Source: Candidatus Zhuqueibacterota bacterium (GTDB lineage Bacteria > Zhuqueibacterota > Zhuqueibacteria > Oceanimicrobiales > Oceanimicrobiaceae). Taken from it: a DNA stretch of 64,000 nucleotides. The stretch covers positions 124,001-188,000 of the forward strand of contig JAJDAF010000013.1 in assembly GCA_029261995.1 (NCBI GenBank). The letters run 5' to 3'. The notes below the pieces were generated by a model that worked only from the letters and a program-made list of their open reading frames with translations, was not told the DNA's origin and did no database searches. This document shows positions 37,971 through 47,456 of this stretch, piece after piece (positions within the stretch are counted from its first letter, which is position 1; every line of letters starts with the position of its first letter). The translations under genes were made by a program, and so were the position numbers.

Positions 37971-38768
37971 ATGGAAATTGGATTCGTAACAGATGAAATA
38001 TCTCCCGATGTCAAAGAAGCAATTGAGATTGGCGTATCTTGGGGTATTTCAAAATATGAGCTTCGTGTTATCGGCGAAAACAGAATTCCGGATATCGAGT
38101 CTACAAAGGCAGCCCAAATTCAAGAGCTAATAGAAAAGCACGACATTCAGATTACGGCGCTTTCGCCCGGCACTTTCAAGGGCACTCTGCAGGACAGAAC
38201 CGAGAACGAACGTGAAATCAGCGAAACCTTGCCGGCGACCTTTGCCCTGGCGCAAAAGTTCAGTACCGACACGGTCATTGTCTTCGGTTTCCAACGGTCA
38301 GACGCGGACCACCCGGATGATGAACAGCAGGTCGTTGATCTTTTTGGGAGAGTTGCCGAATCCGCGCAGTCACACGGCCTGGTCATCGCGGTCGAAAATG
38401 AACCGGGATTTTGGTGTGACAGCGGCGCCAACACGGCCCGGATTCTAGCGGCAGTAAACTCGCCGGCGCTCAGAGCAAATTGGGATCCAGGCAATTCGGT
38501 TGGTACGGACGAACCGCCGTTCCCGGATGGTTATTACGCGCTCAAAGATTGGATCCGCAATATTCATGTTAAAGATACGGTCAAGGGAGCTTTGGTCGAA
38601 TGTGTGCCGGTCGGTGAAGGCGTCGTTGACTGGCCCGGCCAATTGCGCGCTATCGTGCAAGATCGACCGGTAGAACATGTGACCATCGAAACTCACTGCC
38701 TGCCTTTGATCGAGAAATCAAAACAGAACTTGAGAGTGGTGCAAGATCTGATTGCGGCAGCAACATAG
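37971..38768 (+). CDS. Sugar phosphate isomerase/epimerase (TIM barrel)
   Basis: The 265-residue protein has no signal peptide and carries the E-D-H-E metal/catalytic set of xylose isomerase-like barrels: E142 (AVENEPGFW), D172 (NWDPGN), H199 (NIHVKDT) and E240 (VTIETHC). It starts eight bases after the PLP enzyme, with AGAGGA before the ATG, and is followed after 11 bp by the alpha-mannosidase, so the three are co-transcribed. It probably isomerises or epimerises a sugar released by the neighbouring glycosidases; specificity unknown. Confidence 0.83.
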   Translation: MEIGFVTDEISPDVKEAIEIGVSWGISKYELRVIGENRIPDIESTKAAQIQELIEKHDIQITALSPGTFKGTLQDRTENEREISETLPATFALAQKFSTDTVIVFGFQRSDADHPDDEQQVVDLFGRVAESAQSHGLVIAVENEPGFWCDSGANTARILAAVNSPALRANWDPGNSVGTDEPPFPDGYYALKDWIRNIHVKDTVKGALVECVPVGEGVVDWPGQLRAIVQDRPVEHVTIETHCLPLIEKSKQNLRVVQDLIAAAT

Positions 38769-38779
38769 GATTGGTGGAG

Positions 38780-41479
38780 ATGCAAGTGAATCATCCCAAA
38801 CCCAGCTACCATTTCATATCCCATTCTCATTGGGACCGTGAATGGTACAAAACCTTCGAGACCTTCCGCCTGGACCTCGTGGATATGATAAACTCGCTTC
38901 TGGATATCTTCGCGAGTAATGCTGGCTACAAACACTTTGTCCTTGACGGTCAGACCATTGTCCTCGAAGACTATGCCGAGATTATGCCGGAGCGCATGGC
39001 CGAGCTCAAACAACTGATTCAGGAAGGGCGGGTCTCAATCGGCCCCTGGTACATTTTGCCGGATGAGTTTCTCGTATCCGGTGAGTCCACAATTCGTAAT
39101 CTGCATTTTGGTCGCAAGGCCGGTGAGCCGTATGGGCCGGTCATGCAAGTTGGCTACATACCTGATTCGTTTGGCCATTTGGCTATGATGCCTGCAATCC
39201 TGATGGGCTTTGATATCGACAGCGCCATTGTTTTTCGTGGATTTGGAGGCGAGCCCGGTCAGGAAAAGTCAGAATATCGCTGGCGCTCCCCGGACGGCTC
39301 TGAAGTTCTGATGATCCATCTGCCGCCCAACGGCTATGGCGATGCCTATATCGGCTCACAAAGCCCTGAGGCTTACCGAAAAAAGGCAGTGGAACTAAAG
39401 GAGATTCTGGACCCGCGGGCAACGACGCCTCACAGGCTCTGTATGAACGGCGGCGACCATCACTTCCCCGAGAGTTATCTCCCTGAAGCTTTGCTGGAGA
39501 TGAGTGAAGCGACGGGCGACACCTTTCTTCACAGTAGCATTCCGGCCCATGTTCAAGCAATAAAAGACCATTTGGCGAAAGAGCCGGTTCATCTCAATTT
39601 AATAGAGGGTGAACTGCGCTGGGGATTTCGATATGCATTCGCGGTTCAGTCCGGGGTCTATTCTGCCCGAATGTACCTCAAGCAGGCGAACCACGCTTGC
39701 GAAAAAATGCTATCCCGTTACGCTGAACCGCTGGCCATCTGGGCAGAGTTGGCCAACCGCAACAACCTGGGTAAAATGCTGCAGCAGGGCTGGAAACTTC
39801 TCCTGCAAAATCACCCCCACGACTCAATTTGTGGCTGTAGCATCGACAGTGTTCACAGGGAGATGATAAGCCGCTTTGAGAAGTGTGAGCAAATTGGCGA
39901 AGCGGTCATCGAAAAATCATTGCACCATTTCTTTCCTGATAAGGAAGCCGGTCCGGAAAACATCTTTGTTTTCAATCCACTTTCGCGGCCGGCAAACCGG
40001 TCGGTCGAGGTCGCTATAGAATTCTTCCGCCAAAAAATTCTTGTCGGGCTCAATCCAAATGTTCACCCGGAACCGGCTGCGGCGCCAGTCGCAGGTTTCA
40101 AAATCCGCGACGCGGCCGGTAGAGATGTGGCGTTTCAGATCGTTGACCATGACAAGGCAGGTCACGGCTTGCGCTACAGCAACTATTCCTATCCCTCCAA
40201 ACAATTGGTTGAGCGCTTTGAGCTACTTGTTGACGTCAAAAATGTACCGGGACTTGGCTTTGCGAGCTGCCAGGTTGAGCAATCAGAATCTTTTCCTGCT
40301 TATGAAACGAGTCTGCGCTCAGGCGCCGATTTCCTGGAAAATGACGACTTGCGTGTTGAAGCTCAAGCCGACGGCTCTCTGGACATTTTGGACAAGCGCA
40401 ACAAGCAATGGCTCAAAGGCATTCATGTTTTTGAGGATGGCGGCGATGCCGGGGATGAATACAACTACTCCTACCCTGCTGAAGATCAGGTCATCACTTC
40501 AAAAGCAACGACCTGTGAAATCCATCTCAAGGAAACGGGCCCTTTGCGGGCAGTTCTGGAGATTCAACAGAGTCTGGAAATTTCTGCTGGTCTGGAATCG
40601 TCCCGCCAACGGCAATCACCTGAAACGCTCGAGCTCAAGATTTCAACTAAAGTCAAACTTTACCACAACCAACCTTGGCTTGAATGCGAAACTACGGTAG
40701 AGAATCATGCCAAAGACCATCGCCTGCGCGTTCTGTTCCCCACCGGCCTGAACACCAACTTAAGCCACGCTGACAGTCAATTTGGCATCACCAGGCGCGA
40801 ACATCATCCTGTTAAGAATCCGCAGGACTATGCTATCGAAGTGCCGAGCTCGGTTCATCCAATGCAACGCGGTGTGACCATCCTAGATGGTGAGCGCGGT
40901 TTGACCTTGGCAACAGCCGGGTTGACGGAATATGAGTTGAAGACGGACGAACCTGGCACGCTGGCTGTTACTCTTCTGCGCTGCGTCGGTCGCCTTTCCG
41001 GAGGCGATTTGCTGACCAGGCCCGGCGGTGAGGCCGGTTGGATCACGGAGACGCCGGAGGCCCAATGTCCCGGCACTCATACATTTAAGTACGCCATCAT
41101 CCCCCATTCGGCGTCTGAGTTTTCCGACTATGGTTACGTCAATGAGCAGATTGAGGCGTTTCTCCTGCCCTGTCACGCTCAAAGATGCGGCGGAGACCCG
41201 GCCATTGACTTCAAGCCATTTGGCCTGACATTGAGCCCATCATCTCTGGTTGTATCCGCATTCAAACCTGCCGAAGACGGGCAGGGCTATGTGCTTCGGT
41301 TTTACAACCCAAAGCCTGACCGTGTGCCGGGCAGGCTGGAATCGGCATGTCAAATGCAAGAAGCCTTTCTGACTCAGCTCAATGAGCGCAATCTCGAACG
41401 TCTGATAATTAGGGGTCAAAATGCACTTCAGTTCATGGCTGAACCTTTTCAGATCATCTCATTGCGACTTTTATTCTAG
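38780..41479 (+). CDS. Alpha-mannosidase, glycoside hydrolase family 38
   Basis: The 899-residue protein starts at ATG 38780 with AGGA overlapping the previous stop. The N-terminal catalytic domain has the zinc motif HSHWDREW (H17, D19), the nucleophile D129 in YIPDSFGHLAMMP and the later HPHDSICGCSIDSVHREM zinc/active-site segment. The central three-helix bundle and C-terminal beta domains (NIFVFNPLSRP, LECETTVENHAKDHRLRVLFP) follow the GH38 order. It hydrolyses alpha-mannosides and is cytoplasmic, so it acts on imported fragments. The length is normal for bacterial GH38. Confidence 0.93.
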   Translation: MQVNHPKPSYHFISHSHWDREWYKTFETFRLDLVDMINSLLDIFASNAGYKHFVLDGQTIVLEDYAEIMPERMAELKQLIQEGRVSIGPWYILPDEFLVSGESTIRNLHFGRKAGEPYGPVMQVGYIPDSFGHLAMMPAILMGFDIDSAIVFRGFGGEPGQEKSEYRWRSPDGSEVLMIHLPPNGYGDAYIGSQSPEAYRKKAVELKEILDPRATTPHRLCMNGGDHHFPESYLPEALLEMSEATGDTFLHSSIPAHVQAIKDHLAKEPVHLNLIEGELRWGFRYAFAVQSGVYSARMYLKQANHACEKMLSRYAEPLAIWAELANRNNLGKMLQQGWKLLLQNHPHDSICGCSIDSVHREMISRFEKCEQIGEAVIEKSLHHFFPDKEAGPENIFVFNPLSRPANRSVEVAIEFFRQKILVGLNPNVHPEPAAAPVAGFKIRDAAGRDVAFQIVDHDKAGHGLRYSNYSYPSKQLVERFELLVDVKNVPGLGFASCQVEQSESFPAYETSLRSGADFLENDDLRVEAQADGSLDILDKRNKQWLKGIHVFEDGGDAGDEYNYSYPAEDQVITSKATTCEIHLKETGPLRAVLEIQQSLEISAGLESSRQRQSPETLELKISTKVKLYHNQPWLECETTVENHAKDHRLRVLFPTGLNTNLSHADSQFGITRREHHPVKNPQDYAIEVPSSVHPMQRGVTILDGERGLTLATAGLTEYELKTDEPGTLAVTLLRCVGRLSGGDLLTRPGGEAGWITETPEAQCPGTHTFKYAIIPHSASEFSDYGYVNEQIEAFLLPCHAQRCGGDPAIDFKPFGLTLSPSSLVVSAFKPAEDGQGYVLRFYNPKPDRVPGRLESACQMQEAFLTQLNERNLERLIIRGQNALQFMAEPFQIISLRLLF

Positions 41480-41532
41480 AGACAAGGTTCGGTTTCTACG
41501 CTCATTGCAAGTTAAAACCAGGTACTCGAATC

Positions 41533-42762
41533 ATGACCTCGAAAAATGCCCGGCATTATAAAAAGGCGATGGGAGTCATCCCCTGGGCGACACAGACAAA
41601 TGCAAAAAGACTACAGTTCCAATGGGGCGAGTCGATGCCGCCATTTATCAAACGTGCCCAAGGCTGTCGAATCTGGGACCTCGACGATCGTGAATATATC
41701 GACTTTCGTTGTGCGCTGGGTCCGATCATCTTGGGCTACCAGCACCCGTCAGTAGACGATGCGGTACGCAGACAGATGACAAATGGCGTGCTCTTCAGCA
41801 TGGCAAGTCCGATTGAGTTAGAGGCGGCCGAAGCTTTCGTGCAGAACGTTCCCTGGGTCGAGCAAATACGTTTCATGAAAACGGGAGCAGATGCATGCAC
41901 GGCATGCACCCGCCTGGCCCGGGCCTACACTGGCCGTGAACACATTCTCACGAGTGGCTACCACGGGTATCACGATTGCTTCGCCCTGGCATGGCCGAAC
42001 CATGGCGCACCACAGGCTCTCCGAGACTATGTACATGAAATCAACTATAGTGATTTGGAAGCCGTCAACTCGACGTTTGAGAAGTTTGGCAGCCAATTGG
42101 CCGCTGCGATTGTTGCCCCCTATGAGTGGAATGAAGACACCGGCGAAGAATACCTGCGGCTGCTGAGAGCCAAATGCGATGCGTATGGCGTTCTTCTAAT
42201 TTTTGACGAAGTGCTGACCGGATTTCGCATTGCGCGCGGTGGGGCACAGGAATATTATGGCCTCACGCCTGACCTTGCAGCGTTCGCAAAAGCAATGGCA
42301 AACGGGTATCCGATCTCGGCTTTCGCCGGCAAACGCGAATTCATGCAAACTCTGAAAAAGACCATCATCACAACCACATACGCCGGTGAAACGCTCTCGT
42401 TGGCAGCAAGCAAAGCAACCATGGAGGTCATGCGGACTGAGCCGGTTCACGAGCACATCACCAAGCTCGGCAAGCGGCTGCGCAGTGGCTTTTCTGAAAT
42501 CATTCGGGAAACAGGCGCACCGGCGTTTGCTGCCGGGCTGCCACCAGCACCCTATATTCAGTTCGATCTCGACGACAGCAAGAAGAACACTGCATGGCAA
42601 GACAGCTTGTTTGCAGAGCTGTTTGCAATGGGCATCTTCCCAAGTGAACGTTGGTTCATCAACTATTCACACAAACCGGAAGATATCGACCAAACTCTAG
42701 ATGCCGTACGCCGCGCTATGTTGAAGCTGGTCGAAGAAGCTCAAATCAAGGAGATGGCCTGA
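41533..42762 (+). CDS. Class III aminotransferase, glutamate-1-semialdehyde aminomutase-like
   Basis: The 409-residue protein has the class III PLP fold: WDLDDREYIDF, LGYQHPSV, MKTGADACTACTRLAR, GYHGYHD, VAPYEWNEDTG, LLIFDEVLTGFR (D225) and the lysine K253 in AAFAKAMANGYPISAFAGK. Close relatives are sugar-nucleotide, glutamate-1-semialdehyde and amino acid enzymes. It is unlikely to be the haem enzyme HemL given the catabolic context; it may transaminate a sugar aldehyde or keto acid. It lies about 50 bp after the alpha-mannosidase and about 40 bp before the amidohydrolase gene. Confidence 0.83.
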   Translation: MTSKNARHYKKAMGVIPWATQTNAKRLQFQWGESMPPFIKRAQGCRIWDLDDREYIDFRCALGPIILGYQHPSVDDAVRRQMTNGVLFSMASPIELEAAEAFVQNVPWVEQIRFMKTGADACTACTRLARAYTGREHILTSGYHGYHDCFALAWPNHGAPQALRDYVHEINYSDLEAVNSTFEKFGSQLAAAIVAPYEWNEDTGEEYLRLLRAKCDAYGVLLIFDEVLTGFRIARGGAQEYYGLTPDLAAFAKAMANGYPISAFAGKREFMQTLKKTIITTTYAGETLSLAASKATMEVMRTEPVHEHITKLGKRLRSGFSEIIRETGAPAFAAGLPPAPYIQFDLDDSKKNTAWQDSLFAELFAMGIFPSERWFINYSHKPEDIDQTLDAVRRAMLKLVEEAQIKEMA

Positions 42763-42800
42763 GGAGGCCGACTCCCGTGCACGGATAACTAAGGATCTCA

Positions 42801-44417
42801 ATGCCAAATTCTGATATCAGATATTTCGACAGTTTTGCTGCCATCGGGCGGAGAGCCGGAAAAGACCCGGAAGCGGCCTGGACAACCGAAGCATTGCTGG
42901 CTGAGATGGAAAGATGCCAGGTGCACGGCGCACTGGTTATTTCGCACCAGGCAAAAGAGGTACACCCGGTTGTGGGTAACCCGATTGTGACTGAGATCTG
43001 CGATGAAAATCCACGGCTCTATCCCTGCTGGGTTGTCGTTCCGCACCACTCCGGCGAATTCCCGCCGCCGGACATCCTTCTGAAAAAAATGTCGGCGAAT
43101 GGTGTTCGGGCCCTCAAGATCTACCCGCGTTATTACAAACATGCCGTGGATGAGCGCACGCTCGGAGAACTCCTGGCAGCCCTGCAAGAAAAAGAAATAC
43201 TCCTGATAGTAGATCGCGGCGAGCATGAACAGACGGTCCAGGTGGAATGGTCGGAGATCGCCTGGATTTGCGAGAATTTTCCTGATCTACTCTTATTACT
43301 GCACAACGTCCGTTGGGAAGCAACCAGGCAACTGCTCCCGCTGGCGGCTCAATTCTCCAACCTGCATTTCGAGTTCTCCAATTATCAGGGCAACCGTATG
43401 TTGGAATTCTGGTGCAGGCAAATCGGTCATGAACGGCTGCTTTTCGGCAGCGAGGCCCTGGAAAAAAGTATTGGCGCGGCGCGGGCTTACATAGATTATT
43501 CAGATCTGTCGCATGAACAAAGGCGCGCCATTGCAGGCGGCAACCTAAAGAGGCTATTGGGCTTATCAGAACCGCCTCCACCCTATTCAAAGCCGACTGC
43601 TCGAGATGCAATCGTACAACAAGCACTGGCCGGCAAGCCCATTACGGATATGGCGGTTATTGACTCTCATGCGCACATCGTCCAGAAACACGGCCGTGGC
43701 GCCGCAATGGTGGCCATGAACGAAGCTGACGCCAAAGGCGTGGTTGAACGAAATCGCAAGCTAGGGGTCACGAAAACCTGCGTAAGCGCATGGACCGCGA
43801 TTTGGTCTGACTACAAATTGGGCAACAAGGACACCGAGTTGGCGGTGCAAGAATTCCCTGATGAAATCGTTGGCTATGTCGCCCTTGATCCCAACTACGT
43901 CACCGACTGGCAAGCTGAATGCCGGTATTATTACGAAGAATGTGGTTTCAAGGGAATGAAACCGTATTGGCCCAGAATGGGTCGGCCGTACAACGACCCG
44001 CTTTACGAACCGTGGTGGCAATACGGCAACGAACATCATCTATTTGCCCTCATGCATCCTTCAGACAATTTCAGGGAAGAGATGTTTGATTTGGCCGGGC
44101 GATATCCCAACGTCAATTTCCTGTTGGCGCACTCAGGCTGGACTTGGAGTCAGGCCCGGATGCATGTCGATATTGCAAAACAATTCCCAAACTGTTTCCT
44201 GGAGATTACCTTCACTTCCGTCACAAACGGCATCATCGAGTATATGGTTCGGGAAGTCGGATCCGAACGAGTCTTGTATGGATCCGACGCACCCATGCGC
44301 GACCCGTTTCCTCAATTTGGATGGGTTGCCTATGCGGACATTTCCGAAGATGACAAACGGAATATTTTGGGAAGAAACATGCAGAGAATTTTATCAGCGG
44401 TGGAATTGAGTAAATAG
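42801..44417 (+). CDS. Tandem-duplicated amidohydrolase 2 family protein with degenerate N-terminal half
   Basis: The 538-residue protein consists of two amidohydrolase-2 domains. The C-terminal copy (about 284-538) is complete: DSHAHI (H290, H292), the histidine in FALMHPSD (H419), LAHSGW (H444) and VLYGSDAP (D496), ending GRNMQRILS. The N-terminal copy (about 1-260) follows the same order but has FDSFAAIGR instead of HxH, LLHNVRW near 168, LLFGSEAL with glutamate for the aspartate, and GGNLKRLLG. It is therefore a fused pair with probably one active site. AAGGA precedes the start. The family hydrolyses or decarboxylates C-N, C-C or C-O bonds; the substrate is unknown. Confidence 0.85.
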   Translation: MPNSDIRYFDSFAAIGRRAGKDPEAAWTTEALLAEMERCQVHGALVISHQAKEVHPVVGNPIVTEICDENPRLYPCWVVVPHHSGEFPPPDILLKKMSANGVRALKIYPRYYKHAVDERTLGELLAALQEKEILLIVDRGEHEQTVQVEWSEIAWICENFPDLLLLLHNVRWEATRQLLPLAAQFSNLHFEFSNYQGNRMLEFWCRQIGHERLLFGSEALEKSIGAARAYIDYSDLSHEQRRAIAGGNLKRLLGLSEPPPPYSKPTARDAIVQQALAGKPITDMAVIDSHAHIVQKHGRGAAMVAMNEADAKGVVERNRKLGVTKTCVSAWTAIWSDYKLGNKDTELAVQEFPDEIVGYVALDPNYVTDWQAECRYYYEECGFKGMKPYWPRMGRPYNDPLYEPWWQYGNEHHLFALMHPSDNFREEMFDLAGRYPNVNFLLAHSGWTWSQARMHVDIAKQFPNCFLEITFTSVTNGIIEYMVREVGSERVLYGSDAPMRDPFPQFGWVAYADISEDDKRNILGRNMQRILSAVELSK

Positions 44418-44453
44418 GATCTATTTCGAGCGGCGCCTACCTGAGAGGATGAT

Positions 44454-45587
44454 ATGCACATAAATCCGTTTGACATCAAGCTACGATTCATTCTGGCGAG
44501 TTTGACAATTCTGTTGTCTTCACTTCTTTCAACAAGACCTGATGCTATGGCACAAAACTCTACTCGAAAAATCTACGCGGCTGTGCTCTCCAATCTTAGT
44601 TACACAGTCGGCGCAAAGAACCCGGGTGTTGGCTTGTTTGTGGGAGATGAAAATGGAGCAGAATGGCGAAACGTCGCATTCAACAATATGCGATGTTTTG
44701 CCATCGAGATATTCCCGCATCACGGTGACGGCTTATTTTACACCGCCAACGGCAATGGCGTGATCGTCAGTCGTGACAATGGCAAATCGTGGAGAGTTAC
44801 CAGCGGATGGCAAGTCACCGAGGTGCTTGAAGCTGCCGCGGTTCCGAACAACCCGCAAATCATCTATGTCGGCACGGCCTACGGTTTGTGGAAGTCGACG
44901 GACTACGGTGAGAATTTACAGCGGCTGACGAAGCGATTTGTCAGTAGCGTCCATCTTGATGTTGAGGACCCCGAACGTATTTTTGTCGGCGAAGAAGATG
45001 GTCTGGTGATAAGCCGGAATGGCGGAAAGTCGTTTCAACCCGTCAAAAACATTTCGGAGGCAGTCAACCACATCGCTCAGGAAAACTCAGACCCAAATCG
45101 GCTCTATCTTGGCACCGAGGACCATGGTTTGTTTATTTCCAATGACCGAGGGAAATCCTGGCAACAAGTCACCACCGCATCGCAAACCGCAACCATCTAT
45201 TCCGTAGCAATCGACCCCAAGAATCACAATATCGTGTTCGCCTCGACCTTCGCGGATGGAATCCTTCGCAGCGAAGACCGGGGCCGAACTTGGCAAACCA
45301 TCACCAGGGGAATCGAGGACGTCGAGGTCGACAAGGTTGTTTCCGACCCGGATGACTCAGCCATCGCGAATAGAATCCTTCGCGGCGAGGACCAGGACAA
45401 GACAGCGCAAACAATCACTGGACTCGATGACATTCCGGTGTATACGATTGTCTTTCACCCGGATGACTCAGCCATTCTTTATGCCGGAACCGTGAATCGA
45501 GGCATCTTGCGTTCCACGGATGGCGGAGAATCCTGGGCGTCATTTGCTTTAGATGGCACCCATATTTGGGAATTGGAAATCAAATAG
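44454..45587 (+). CDS. Exported BNR/sialidase-repeat beta-propeller protein
   Basis: The 377-residue protein has a signal peptide ending DAMAQ and Asp-box repeats of the form S-x-D-x-G-x-x-W: SRDNGKSW, STDYGENL, SRNGGKSF, SNDRGKSW, SEDRGRTW, a decayed GEDQDKTA, and STDGGESW. This is a sialidase/VPS10-like propeller without recognisable sialidase catalytic residues, so a binding role is likely. AGAGGAT lies before the ATG. The repeat around residues 300-338 has an 18-bp exact DNA duplication, pointing to recent unit gain. Confidence 0.82.
   Translation: MHINPFDIKLRFILASLTILLSSLLSTRPDAMAQNSTRKIYAAVLSNLSYTVGAKNPGVGLFVGDENGAEWRNVAFNNMRCFAIEIFPHHGDGLFYTANGNGVIVSRDNGKSWRVTSGWQVTEVLEAAAVPNNPQIIYVGTAYGLWKSTDYGENLQRLTKRFVSSVHLDVEDPERIFVGEEDGLVISRNGGKSFQPVKNISEAVNHIAQENSDPNRLYLGTEDHGLFISNDRGKSWQQVTTASQTATIYSVAIDPKNHNIVFASTFADGILRSEDRGRTWQTITRGIEDVEVDKVVSDPDDSAIANRILRGEDQDKTAQTITGLDDIPVYTIVFHPDDSAILYAGTVNRGILRSTDGGESWASFALDGTHIWELEIK
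45347..45475 (+). repeat. 18-bp direct repeat marking a duplicated propeller blade
   Basis: CCCGGATGACTCAGCCAT occurs at 45347-45364 and again at 45458-45475, 111 bp (37 codons) apart, in the same frame of the BNR protein. The block between has the remains of an Asp-box (GEDQDKTA). The pattern suggests a recent tandem duplication followed by decay of one blade. Confidence 0.7.
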
Positions 45588-45653
45588 CCGACTCTTTTGC
45601 AGCCGTGAACAGCAGAGAGTATGTTTTCAAACAGAAAATGAAAAGGTCAACGA

Positions 45654-47429
45654 ATGAAGTATTTAATTCCCATCTTCTTCTTTTTCACCCTGAATGTGTC
45701 AGGCGCAGAAATGTCTAACTCCTCAAACAAACAGGCTTTTGAGCTTAGACAAAAAAAAATGCTCCAGTATTATTCGGCGATTGACAGCAAAAGGTCGAAC
45801 TTCTTCCAAATTGCCGCCAGACTCAAACTGGGGCAGGAAATTGAGCGCTGTAGAACAGATTTTATGGCGCGCCTTGAGGAACCTTCCGGTGATATGTTTT
45901 ATAACTTGCCCATGATGGGGGCCTATCTTCACGGCCGCGACTTCTGGACACCCGAAATACACGCAAAAACCAGGCACGTATGGAAGACCTATTTCCCGTA
46001 CCGTGGCGACACCGAGAACCATTGGGTTATGTGGCACGCTGCTTTGCTGTTGGCCGCGGAAACCTGGCCCGACTTGCCCGCAAGTGAATGGGCAAACGGA
46101 AGAACATCCCAGGAGAATTTCGACGATGCCGCCGGATTCCTCAATTCTTGGTTCAACACAACCTCCACGATCGGCCAGGGAGAATTTGACTCGCCAGACT
46201 ACATCCAGGTCTACCTGGGCTCACTTTTGGTCTTGTACGATTTCGTCCAGGATCCGGTGCTGAAGCAACGCGTTGAAATGGCGCTGCACTGGCTCCTGGC
46301 AGACTATGCAGTGGATTACCTTGGGGGCGCGTACACAGGAGGTCACAGTCGCATTTACGAAAGGGAGATCATCAATCCTCTTAGAGATGGCGGGGTCGCA
46401 TTTGGTTACATGTTCTTTGGCGACACACCATTTCCCAAAGACGCGCCGCTGGGTTTCCCCATGTTTGCGGCCCTGACCAATTATCGATTGCCGGCTGTCA
46501 TTCAACGGATAGCCACGGACCGCTCGAAGCCGTATGTTGCCAGGGAGCGCAAGCGGGTTCGCAACGTCATCCGCTTTGGCGATGAACTGAATCCACCCGT
46601 TTACAAATATAACTATATGACCAGGAATTTTTCCCTGGGCTGCCTCGATGGCGGACTTCAGCAACCTATCCAGATTCACACCTGGAGTGTAACGTATCGT
46701 TATGACGGAGACAAAGTGGACAACCTGTTTGCGCTTCACCCCTACTACTCTGCCCGCGAGTTAGGTATGTTTTTTCCGGAAAAGCTCAAGGTAATGGTGG
46801 CAGAAGTTGTCAAGTCCAAGGGGACGTACAACAAGGAAGATAAGTGGACCGGCGGTTCACCATACGAACGCACGTTTCAACACAAGAATTCGATTATCGT
46901 CCTCTACGACCTTGCTGAAGATACGCCCTACAAACACCTCGATTATTACTTTCCCAAGAGCCTCTCGAAAAAAGAAACGGATGAGAGCGGTTGGATATTT
47001 GCCCAGGGTGGCTCGGCTTATATTGCCGTTCGGCCATTTAAGCCTGGCGACTGGAGCGAGGAAAAGTCCTGCTCCCGGCTTCGTAGCCATCATCTAAGGA
47101 ACGGCCTAGTCACGGAGGTCGCTGACGCTTCCGACTTCCCCAGCTGGGAGGCTTTCAAGGCCAAAATCCTGCAATCCAGCCTCGACCTGTCAAGATTGGA
47201 CTCGAATGTTGAAGTGATGTACAACACTTCATCCGGAGATAAAATGAAGTTTCGTTTCCCGAACCACCGGATCTTGAACAACAAGAAAGTGGATCGCACC
47301 GTAGCTCCACTTTTCGAGAGCCCCCACGTCAATGGCAACGCTCAGGTCTTGCACATATCCCACGGCGGTGAAGAGCTGACCATTGATTTCAAGAATGATG
47401 CAATAACAAAGCGGATTCAGGGCAAATAA
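45654..47429 (+). CDS. Exported alpha-toroid protein, putative polysaccharide-active enzyme
   Basis: The 591-residue protein has a signal peptide (MKYLIPIFFFFTLNVSGAE). The helical N-terminal half has segments such as TENHWVMWHAALLLAAETWP and WLLADYAVDYLGGAYTGGHS, typical of alpha/alpha-toroid lyases and hydrolases. A beta-rich C-terminal half follows (SGWIFAQGGSAYIAVRPFK). I do not recognise a named family; it seems to be a relative of lyase-like proteins common in Planctomycetota and Verrucomicrobiota. It sits between the BNR protein and the lactonase in the catabolic run. Active residues cannot be assigned. Confidence 0.65.
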   Translation: MKYLIPIFFFFTLNVSGAEMSNSSNKQAFELRQKKMLQYYSAIDSKRSNFFQIAARLKLGQEIERCRTDFMARLEEPSGDMFYNLPMMGAYLHGRDFWTPEIHAKTRHVWKTYFPYRGDTENHWVMWHAALLLAAETWPDLPASEWANGRTSQENFDDAAGFLNSWFNTTSTIGQGEFDSPDYIQVYLGSLLVLYDFVQDPVLKQRVEMALHWLLADYAVDYLGGAYTGGHSRIYEREIINPLRDGGVAFGYMFFGDTPFPKDAPLGFPMFAALTNYRLPAVIQRIATDRSKPYVARERKRVRNVIRFGDELNPPVYKYNYMTRNFSLGCLDGGLQQPIQIHTWSVTYRYDGDKVDNLFALHPYYSARELGMFFPEKLKVMVAEVVKSKGTYNKEDKWTGGSPYERTFQHKNSIIVLYDLAEDTPYKHLDYYFPKSLSKKETDESGWIFAQGGSAYIAVRPFKPGDWSEEKSCSRLRSHHLRNGLVTEVADASDFPSWEAFKAKILQSSLDLSRLDSNVEVMYNTSSGDKMKFRFPNHRILNNKKVDRTVAPLFESPHVNGNAQVLHISHGGEELTIDFKNDAITKRIQGK

Positions 47430-47456
47430 GCCCACCGGGTTGTTGAAGGCCACGAT

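Noticed and set aside
41533-42762. Identification of the class III aminotransferase as HemL
   Set aside because: The fold matches, but the gene lies in a sugar-catabolic run without other haem genes, so a housekeeping role is unlikely.
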